Shown here piece after piece: positions 5,379 to 10,796 of a DNA stretch of 10,796 nucleotides. How positions within the stretch are numbered: the first letter of the stretch is position 1; each line of letters opens with the position of its first letter. The notes beneath the pieces were generated by a model that was not told the DNA's origin, searched no databases, and was given only the letters and a program-made list of their open reading frames with translations. This DNA comes from JASLDZ01 sp964242895. GTDB taxonomy: Bacteria > Pseudomonadota > Alphaproteobacteria > Caulobacterales > Caulobacteraceae. The stretch covers positions 1 through 10,796 of the forward strand of contig CAXTBN010000075.1 of NCBI GenBank assembly GCA_964242895.1, written 5' to 3'. Made by a program: the position numbers and the translations under genes.

Positions 5379-8300
5379 TTAGGAGCCCAGGATGGCCACG
5401 CCAGCCGTCGAGGTCGTGCTGATCGTGTGGATGCCCACCAGCTTGACCACGGAGTCGGCGCCGTTCTGGAAGGTGTTGCCGCCCGGATCCATCGCACCGT
5501 GCTCAACCAGGTAGGTGTTGCCGCCAAAGTCGAAGGAGGTGATGCCGTTGGCCAACGTCGCAGCGTGGGAGGCGTCCAGGTAATCCTGGAACACCGCCGT
5601 GCCGCTGTTCAGCGTGACCTTGGTCGTGGAGACCGCCGTCGACGCCGCCATCCCGGTGTTGGACGCCGTGGCGCCGAACGAGATGTGGTCACCCGCCTTG
5701 GCGTCGAGGATCGTCGAGTAGCTCTGCCCGTTCGAGGTCGTACCGACCACGATCGAGTTGAAGTTACCGGCGCCCGACGACGCACCCGTCGTGACCTGCG
5801 CAAAGTCCTTCACGAACACCATGTCGTTGCCGCTGCCGGTCGTGACCGTCACCGGCTTGGCGCCCGTGGAGACCAGCGACACGTCCGCCACGATGGTGCC
5901 GGTGGCGGCCGCGCCGTTGATGGACGTCAGCAGAGTGCTGGCGGTCGGGGCGGAGTAGGTCACCGACTCGTTGCCCGCGATGGTCAGCGTGGTGAGCGCC
6001 GTGTCGGTGAGGGCCAGCTGGATGTTGAAGCGGTTGGTCGTCGCCGCCGTGGTGAGGACGGTGACGCCCTGCACGCCGGCCGTCGACACGGTCGAGGTGT
6101 CGTTGCCGCTGGTCTGGTTGGTGTAGCCCAGGGTCACCGTATTGCCCGTCGCGCCTTGAGCGACGCTCGCCTCGCTGATGACCACCGCACCCGTGTTCGC
6201 GGTGAGGGTGCCGCCGCCGAAGCCGCCGATGTTGCCGGCGAAGGTGACGGTCGCACCGGTGTTGACGGCCACCGTGGCCGTGGCGCCAGCCGCCGCGCCC
6301 ACCGTGGAGAAGTTCGTCGCACCGATCGCGTTGATGTCATAGGTGGCGGTCTGCAACGCGTCGTCCACGGCGACGGTGGTGAAGCCGGTGATCAGCGCGC
6401 GGTTGGCGGCCGAGAAGCCGTCGATCGCCCGCAGGTTGGCTTGGTCGGTGACCAGGGTGGCGTTGCCGCCGCCGTTGATCGTGGGACCCGTGCCGGCGGC
6501 GTTGAGCGTGATGTTTGCCGCGCCGCCGATGGCGGTGCCGACGTTGACGAGGTCGCCGCCGCCGCCGGAGTTGATCACCGAGTTGCCGTCGACACCGCCC
6601 GCGACCGTCACCGTGTCCGCCGACGTGCCGCCGATGATCGTGGTGCCGACGAGGGAGCCCGTGACGGTGATGGAGTTGGAGCCGCCGCCCAGGTTGATGT
6701 TGGTGTTGGTCAGCGTGACCGGAGCCGCCGCCGTGCCGAACGTCAGGATGTCCGCCCCCGCGCCGAGCGCGAAGGTGGCCGTGCCCGGCGCGTTGGTGAA
6801 GGTGGCCGTCAGGGCGCCCGTGGCGGTGAGCCCGGTGGTGTCCACGCTGGTCAGCGCCGTGGCGGTGATCGTGCCGGCGTTGATCGGGTTGGAACCCGAG
6901 GCGGTCAACGTGGTCAGGCCGGCGTCGACGATGCCGGTGGTGAGCGTGAGCGCCGACGTCGCCGCCAGGTTCACGGTGGTCACGTTGCCCGGCAGCGTCA
7001 GCGTGGTGAGCGTGTTCAGCCCGCCGTTGGAGTTGACGTTGACCGTCTTCAGGCCCGTGCCCGTCAGGGTGGCCGTCTCACCCGCGGTGGTGCCGCCGGC
7101 GAGGTTGATCGTCGCCGACGTGGCCGACGTGACGTAGTTGGCCGTCAGCGCCGCGCCGGTGGTGATGCCGTCGTTGACGATGCCGATCGCCTGCGTGCTC
7201 ACGTTGTTGAACGTGACCGCGCCGTCGCTCAGGTAGGAATACAGCGCCGTCGCACCGCTGACGTTGCCCTGGCCGTTGCCGGCCGTATTGCCCTGCGCGT
7301 TGAAGGTCGCCGCGCCGAGCGCGCCGGAGTTCGGATCGCCGACGGCGCGGACTTGGATCGTCTGCACGCCGGAGATGACGGCTCCGCCCGTGGCGTCGAT
7401 GGGGGTGCCGGTCGTGCCGGCCGCCGCCGCCGCCGTACCCGCGGCGTTGGTGCTGCCGATGGTCGTCACGGTCAGGGTGTTGTTGGCGCCCGTGGCCTTG
7501 ATCTGGTCGCCGGCCTGCAGCGTCGACGGGTTGACGACGTTGGAGCCGTTGCCGCCGACGTTGACGACGCCGATGTACTGCACGTTGCCGGTGCCGAGCG
7601 CCGGAGCGTCGAGACCCGTCGTCAGGGTGAAGTTGGTCTGCGCCGTGGCGCTGGTTCCCAGCGCGGTGAAGCCCGAGTTGAAGCCCGTGCCGCTGGGGCC
7701 GAACGTCGTGATGATGTTGGAGCTGAAGGGGCTGTTGACGCCGCCGACCGTGGCGTTGGCGGCCACGGAGGCCTCCAGCTGGTCGATGGCCTTGGCGTAG
7801 GTGCCGACGTCGGCCTTGTTGGCTTCTTCCAGAATATAGCCGACGACGATCGCCTTCAGGGCGATGTTCTGGCCGGCCGCGCCGCCGGCGTCGACGCCGC
7901 CCGCGCGCTGAGCCGCGACCGACGTGAAGAACGCCTGGCGGGAGGTGATGTCGGCGATGGCGGCGTTGGCGGCCGCGGTGCCTACGTTGGCGGAGCCGAC
8001 GATCGTCTCATAGGCCGTGGCCACCGTCTGGGCGAAGGTCAGCGAACCGTAGGTCGTGGCGAACATCGTGTTGCCCGCGCCGCCGGCCGACGCCAGGTTG
8101 ATGGCGAAGTTGTAGTAGCGGTTCTCGGTGTTGAACTGGCTGTAATAGGCCGAGTTCAGGCCGTTGGCGTTGCCGGAGCCCGTGTTGCCTTCCAGGAAGT
8201 TCAGGCCGGCCTGGCTGACGCCCGAACCGGTGAAGAACTGGTAGGTCGCCTCGGTGACCTCGAAGGTGGCCTGCACGCCGGCCGAGTTGAACACGCCGAG

Positions 8301-8438
8301 CAGCGTGTTCGTGTCGCTGAGCGTGCCGCCCTGGCTCTGGGTGGCGTAGGCGTTGATGAGGACGGCGTCGGCGCCCGTGGGGGCCGTGCCCGTCAGGGAC
8401 TGGTAGTAGGCGCTCAGTTGCGCCGATGTGTAGGGCAT
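5379..8438 (-). CDS. rsaA: RsaA-like S-layer protein, type I secreted, with RTX-like repeats
   Basis: A 1019-residue protein (C. crescentus RsaA is 1026) that would form the paracrystalline surface lattice. It has no N-terminal signal peptide, cysteine or tryptophan, few lysines and arginines, and is very rich in Thr, Ala, Gly, Val and Asn. The N-terminal part (about 1-235) resembles RsaA: MPYTSAQL start, AYATQSQGGTLSD (30-42), YQFFTG (66-71), YYSQFNTENRYYNFAINLA (98-116) and a TVATAY segment (138-143). In RsaA this domain binds the LPS O-antigen. The middle is beta-rich. RTX-like, calcium-binding-type motifs run from about 558 to 634 (LGAGADILTFG, GGGSNSITVTG, IIGGTSADTVTV, INSGGGGDLVNVG), and a lone GSGNDMVFV occurs at 868-876. 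The C-terminus, AGDHISFG (915-922), VFQDYLDA (949-956), FDFGGNTYLV (969-978), GADSVVKLVG (993-1002) and the tail, matches the RsaA type I secretion signal. The ATG at 8438 follows a purine-rich GAGAGAGA. Exporter genes are not adjacent, unlike the rsaADE cluster of Caulobacter. Confidence 0.93.
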   Translation of the reverse strand: MPYTSAQLSAYYQSLTGTAPTGADAVLINAYATQSQGGTLSDTNTLLGVFNSAGVQATFEVTEATYQFFTGSGVSQAGLNFLEGNTGSGNANGLNSAYYSQFNTENRYYNFAINLASAGGAGNTMFATTYGSLTFAQTVATAYETIVGSANVGTAAANAAIADITSRQAFFTSVAAQRAGGVDAGGAAGQNIALKAIVVGYILEEANKADVGTYAKAIDQLEASVAANATVGGVNSPFSSNIITTFGPSGTGFNSGFTALGTSATAQTNFTLTTGLDAPALGTGNVQYIGVVNVGGNGSNVVNPSTLQAGDQIKATGANNTLTVTTIGSTNAAGTAAAAAGTTGTPIDATGGAVISGVQTIQVRAVGDPNSGALGAATFNAQGNTAGNGQGNVSGATALYSYLSDGAVTFNNVSTQAIGIVNDGITTGAALTANYVTSATSATINLAGGTTAGETATLTGTGLKTVNVNSNGGLNTLTTLTLPGNVTTVNLAATSALTLTTGIVDAGLTTLTASGSNPINAGTITATALTSVDTTGLTATGALTATFTNAPGTATFALGAGADILTFGTAAAPVTLTNTNINLGGGSNSITVTGSLVGTTIIGGTSADTVTVAGGVDGNSVINSGGGGDLVNVGTAIGGAANITLNAAGTGPTINGGGNATLVTDQANLRAIDGFSAANRALITGFTTVAVDDALQTATYDINAIGATNFSTVGAAAGATATVAVNTGATVTFAGNIGGFGGGTLTANTGAVVISEASVAQGATGNTVTLGYTNQTSGNDTSTVSTAGVQGVTVLTTAATTNRFNIQLALTDTALTTLTIAGNESVTYSAPTASTLLTSINGAAATGTIVADVSLVSTGAKPVTVTTGSGNDMVFVKDFAQVTTGASSGAGNFNSIVVGTTSNGQSYSTILDAKAGDHISFGATASNTGMAASTAVSTTKVTLNSGTAVFQDYLDASHAATLANGITSFDFGGNTYLVEHGAMDPGGNTFQNGADSVVKLVGIHTISTTSTAGVAILGS

Positions 8439-8496
8439 TGTCTCTCTCTCAAGGCGAGTGGGAGGCTGGCCCTACGCGGGTGCAATCGGGCGGCCA

Positions 8497-8516
8497 ATTC
8501 GCGCTATAGAGCGAAT
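8497..8516. promoter_or_regulatory. Near-perfect 20-base dyad over the S-layer -10 region
   Basis: ATTCGC and GCGAAT arms enclose an almost symmetrical TATA centre; 18 of 20 positions agree with the reverse complement. The centre coincides with the proposed -10 element, so the dyad could be an operator. No regulator family is identifiable from it. Confidence 0.45.
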
Positions 8517-8531
8517 CCAATATCGCGGCAA
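8503..8531 (-). promoter_or_regulatory. Probable promoter of the S-layer gene
   Basis: On the minus strand TTGCCG (8531-8526) and TATAGC (8508-8503) are separated by exactly 17 bases, giving a good sigma-70-type promoter about 60 bases before the S-layer ATG. The TTGCCG resembles the TTGaCg -35 of Caulobacter housekeeping promoters. The GCTCTATAGC around the -10 is similar to what I remember of the C. crescentus rsaA promoter, a recollection not checked. The -35 overlaps the last bases before the upstream glycosyltransferase stop, so the S-layer gene is probably transcribed independently of it. Confidence 0.6.
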
Positions 8532-8549
8532 GAGGCTTCATAGAGCCTC
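8532..8549. other. Hairpin enclosing the glycosyltransferase stop codon
   Basis: GAGGCT (8532-8537) and AGCCTC (8544-8549) form a 6-base-pair stem around TCATAG, which contains the complement of the TGA stop at 8538-8540. On the minus strand it is followed by TTGCCG, with no real T tract, so it is at most a weak terminator or a stalling structure at the gene end. Confidence 0.35.
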
Positions 8550-10796
8550 GAGCAGGCGGGCGGCGAAAGCGGCGCGGGTGAACTCGCGCTCGAACACGCA
8601 CCGGCCTGCGCGACCCACGCGCTCGCGCAGGCCGGCGTCGGAAAGGGCGCGGGCGAGGAGCGCCGCCAGGGCGTCCGGCGTCGGTTCGCCGCACACCAGG
8701 CCGGACACCCCGTCCGCGAGCCAGGCCGAGGCGCCGACCCGCCGCGAACAGAGCACGGGGCGGCCCGCGGCGAGCCCGTCGAGGGCCACCAGCGACATGG
8801 ACTCCTCGCGCGACGGCACCAGCACCGCGTGCGCGCCGCGCAGCACCTCCAGGGCGGCCGCGTGCGTCAGCTCGCCCTCCACGCGCACGTTGGGCGCGCC
8901 GGCGGCCAGCGCCCGCACGCGCTCCAGGTGGTCGTCCTCCAGCGGGCGCCCGTGCAGCACCAGCTCGCCCGCCTCCTGCAGCTCGGGCGGCAGGCGGAGC
9001 CACGCCTGCACCGCCAGGTCCTGGCCCTTGCGGGCCTCGTAGGTCCCCAGCACGCAGATGCGCACGGGGCCGTCGGGCGGCGGCGCGGGCTGCAGGCCGG
9101 CGTCGTCGACGCCGTAGGGCATGAGCCGCGCCGCGGCGCCGCAGGCGGCCACGGCGTCGGCCGCGACCCGGCTCGGCGCCCAGACCTCGGCGGGGAGGGC
9201 GAAGGTGGGCGGGAGCAGGGGCTGGTGCCGCGCCATGTCGGCGATCAGTCCGACCTCCTGGATGTACCAGACGGTGCGCACCACGGGCGCGAGCGTTCGC
9301 ACCGCGGGCCAGCCGACCACCGTGTTGACGATCGCCAGGTCGAAGCCGCGGCCCAGGTCGCGCAGGTCGGCGTCGGCGGTGGCGAACAGGCGCGAGTCGA
9401 CGATCACGGGCGCGCCGAGGGCCTGGAAGCGCTCGCGCATGGGCCCGTCGCGGCGGCTGGCGACCACCACCGAGTCGCCGGCCGCCAGCAGCACGGCCGC
9501 CACGTCCAGCAGCACCTGGGGCGCGCCGCTGCGCGTGAGCTCGTGAGAGACCAGCAGCACGTCGCGCCCGGGAGGGGCGCCGGCCGGCCGCGGCGCGGTC
9601 GCGGGGTGCAGGTGGAAGCGGGCCTCGCTGTCGCGGTGGTGCAGGCCGCGCATCGCGGGCGGGAAGAAGGGGTCGCGGGCCAGCGCCTCGGGGAAGCGGC
9701 GCAGGAGGGCGACGTCGGCCTTGTCCTTGCGCCGGTGCGGCTGGGCGCCCGTGCCCGATTCCGCCTCCTCCGCGCCGATGGAGACGTGGCCGATGTGCTC
9801 CAGCACCGCGTGCGGCGTGTAGACGAGCGACCAGCCGCGCTCGCGCAGGCGCAGGCACAGGTCCACGTCGCTGTGGGCGATGGGGAAGTCCACGGCGTCG
9901 AAGCCGTCCACCGCCTCGAACACCTCCACGGGGAGCATGATCAGCGCCGCGCAGAGGAGCGAGCACTCGCGCACGCTCTGCACGCCGAGGTTCTGCAGCT
10001 CGTGGCTGTCGGCCGGGCGCATGTGGAAGGCGGTGCCCACCAGCCGCCGCACGCCCGTGACCATGCCCGCGTGCTGCACGCGCCCGTCCTCGTACAGGAG
10101 CTTGGGCGAGACGGCGCCGACGCCCGGAAGGGTGGCGACCTCCAGCAGCGACTCGATCCAGTCGGGCGTGATCACCCGCACGTCGTCGTTGAAGAAAACC
10201 ACGAAGCGCGCGCCGGCCTCGGCCGCGACGCGGGCGCCCGCGTTGCACTTGTCGGAGAAGTTGAATGGCCGGTCGTACGGGATCCACCGCACGCGCGGAT
10301 GGGAGAGCTCCGGGCGCAGACGCGCGGCCATGGCGGAGGTCGTGACCACGTAGATCTCGTACGCCTCGTACCAGGTGCGCGCGGTGATGGAGCGCACGGC
10401 GGCGGCGATGTTCTCGGCGCTGTCTGAGGGGATCACCAGCGCCACGGGCGGCGGCGGCGAGACGCGGCGGCGCGCGCGGTTGGCCGTGGGCAGGGCTTCG
10501 GCGAAGCCGCCCCAGCCGCGGCGGTCCAGCGCGTCCTGCAGGGCGGCGACGTTGCTCGTGCGCGCGTGGCTCTTGCCGCCCGCCGCGGCCGAGCCGGGGA
10601 TGCGGCGCCAGCCGTAGAGCACGCGGTCGATGTGGACCACCACCGGGTCGTCGTCGGCGACGCGCAGGGCGAGGTCGTAGTCCTGGCTGAAGTCGTAGGC
10701 GGAGCGGAAGCCGCCCAGCCTCCGCACCAGCGCCGTGCGGTGCACCGTCAGGTGGCCGATGTAGTGGCCGTTGAGCATCAGGAGCGGCGACCAGTC
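8538..10796 (-). CDS. Multidomain glycosyltransferase (GT2-GT2-GT4), N-terminus outside the window
   Basis: A cytoplasmic or membrane-associated polysaccharide-assembly enzyme. The frame is still open at the right edge: codons before the Met at 10778 read DWSPLL, part of a conserved GT2 motif, so this Met is internal. Numbering from it, residues 1-60 are the end of a first GT-A domain (NGHYIGHLTVHRTAL, GGFRSAYDFSQDYDLALRV). Residues about 110-335 are a complete second GT2 domain: VALVIPSDS, FNFSDKCNAGA, the metal-binding FNDDV (196-200), GAVSPKLLYEDGRVQHAG, and the acidic SDVDLCLRLRERGW (303-316). Residues about 405-746 form a GT-B/GT4 domain: DVLLVSHELTRSGAPQVLLD, VLGTYEARKGQD (576-587), and PSREESMSLVALDGLAAGRPVL (655-676). 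In the last motif the second Glu of the usual E-x7-E is Asp (E659/D667). Such fused transferases build O-antigen or capsule repeats. The sugar is not predictable. It lies 99 bases upstream of the S-layer gene on the same strand. Confidence 0.88.
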   Translation of the reverse strand, partial: DWSPLLMLNGHYIGHLTVHRTALVRRLGGFRSAYDFSQDYDLALRVADDDPVVVHIDRVLYGWRRIPGSAAAGGKSHARTSNVAALQDALDRRGWGGFAEALPTANRARRRVSPPPPVALVIPSDSAENIAAAVRSITARTWYEAYEIYVVTTSAMAARLRPELSHPRVRWIPYDRPFNFSDKCNAGARVAAEAGARFVVFFNDDVRVITPDWIESLLEVATLPGVGAVSPKLLYEDGRVQHAGMVTGVRRLVGTAFHMRPADSHELQNLGVQSVRECSLLCAALIMLPVEVFEAVDGFDAVDFPIAHSDVDLCLRLRERGWSLVYTPHAVLEHIGHVSIGAEEAESGTGAQPHRRKDKADVALLRRFPEALARDPFFPPAMRGLHHRDSEARFHLHPATAPRPAGAPPGRDVLLVSHELTRSGAPQVLLDVAAVLLAAGDSVVVASRRDGPMRERFQALGAPVIVDSRLFATADADLRDLGRGFDLAIVNTVVGWPAVRTLAPVVRTVWYIQEVGLIADMARHQPLLPPTFALPAEVWAPSRVAADAVAACGAAARLMPYGVDDAGLQPAPPPDGPVRICVLGTYEARKGQDLAVQAWLRLPPELQEAGELVLHGRPLEDDHLERVRALAAGAPNVRVEGELTHAAALEVLRGAHAVLVPSREESMSLVALDGLAAGRPVLCSRRVGASAWLADGVSGLVCGEPTPDALAALLARALSDAGLRERVGRAGRCVFEREFTRAAFAARLLEAL

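Noticed and set aside
6343..7137. Pro/Val/Ala-rich plus-strand frame within the S-layer gene
   Set aside because: A second antisense shadow of the same repetitive coding region. No start signal and no family resemblance.
5301..8543. Very long plus-strand open frame (about 1080 residues) opposite the S-layer gene
   Set aside because: It is full of Arg, Gly and Val runs and is the complement of a Thr/Ala/Val/Gly-rich gene with GC-biased third positions. There are no motifs, while the minus strand is clearly RsaA-like.
8449..10287. Alternative minus-strand frame across the glycosyltransferase
   Set aside because: It is Arg/Ala/Gly-rich and without motifs; the overlapping frame ending at 8538 has clear GT2 and GT4 signatures.
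10776..10778. ATG at 10778 as the true glycosyltransferase start
   Set aside because: The codons before it continue a conserved GT2 motif (DWSPLL), so the gene begins beyond the right edge.
1..10796. CRISPR arrays, tRNA or rRNA genes, insertion sequences, phage genes
   Set aside because: None of their hallmarks was seen by eye on either strand; the repetition in the S-layer gene is amino-acid composition, not spaced repeats.

Overview
This GC-rich window looks like a chromosomal piece of an alphaproteobacterium of the Caulobacterales (Caulobacter, Phenylobacterium or Brevundimonas type). The main evidence is a 1019-residue protein that resembles the Caulobacter crescentus S-layer protein RsaA at both ends. 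Next to it is a near-textbook GDP-perosamine synthase, and perosamine is the sugar of the O-antigen that anchors the RsaA lattice. These assignments rest on remembered family sequences; no alignment or search was run.

Layout, left to right. (1) Positions 1-3031, minus strand: a three-gene heptose operon read as gmhB, hldD, hldE. With a sedoheptulose-7-phosphate isomerase (GmhA, not in this window) it would make ADP-L-glycero-beta-D-manno-heptose for the LPS inner core. hldE runs off the left edge with only a few C-terminal codons missing. (2) Positions 3032-3130: a short divergent control region. (3) Positions 3131-5028, plus strand: a KpsT/BexA/Wzt-type polysaccharide-export ATPase followed by GDP-perosamine synthase. 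(4) Positions 5029-5378: about 350 bases without a convincing gene, ending in a strong hairpin terminator for the converging S-layer gene. (5) Positions 5379-8438, minus strand: the RsaA-like S-layer protein, with a plausible promoter in the 99-base gap before it. (6) Positions 8538-10796, minus strand: a large multidomain glycosyltransferase (end of one GT-A domain, a complete GT2 domain, then a GT-B/GT4 domain). Its N-terminus lies beyond the right edge.

Functionally, almost everything serves one cell surface: inner-core heptose, perosamine O-polysaccharide synthesis and export, polysaccharide assembly, and the protein lattice that would bind that polysaccharide. The expected partners are not in the window: the ABC permease, GDP-mannose 4,6-dehydratase, perosamine N-acetyltransferase, and the type I exporter RsaD/E/F.

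I see no mobile elements, CRISPR arrays, tRNAs or rRNAs. I found no wholly new system. The points most worth a second look are the contracted C-terminal RTX block of the S-layer protein, the Cys-less zinc loop of GmhB, a near-perfect dyad over the S-layer promoter, TTG starts supported by strong ribosome binding sites, and the polysaccharide ATPase without a neighbouring permease.
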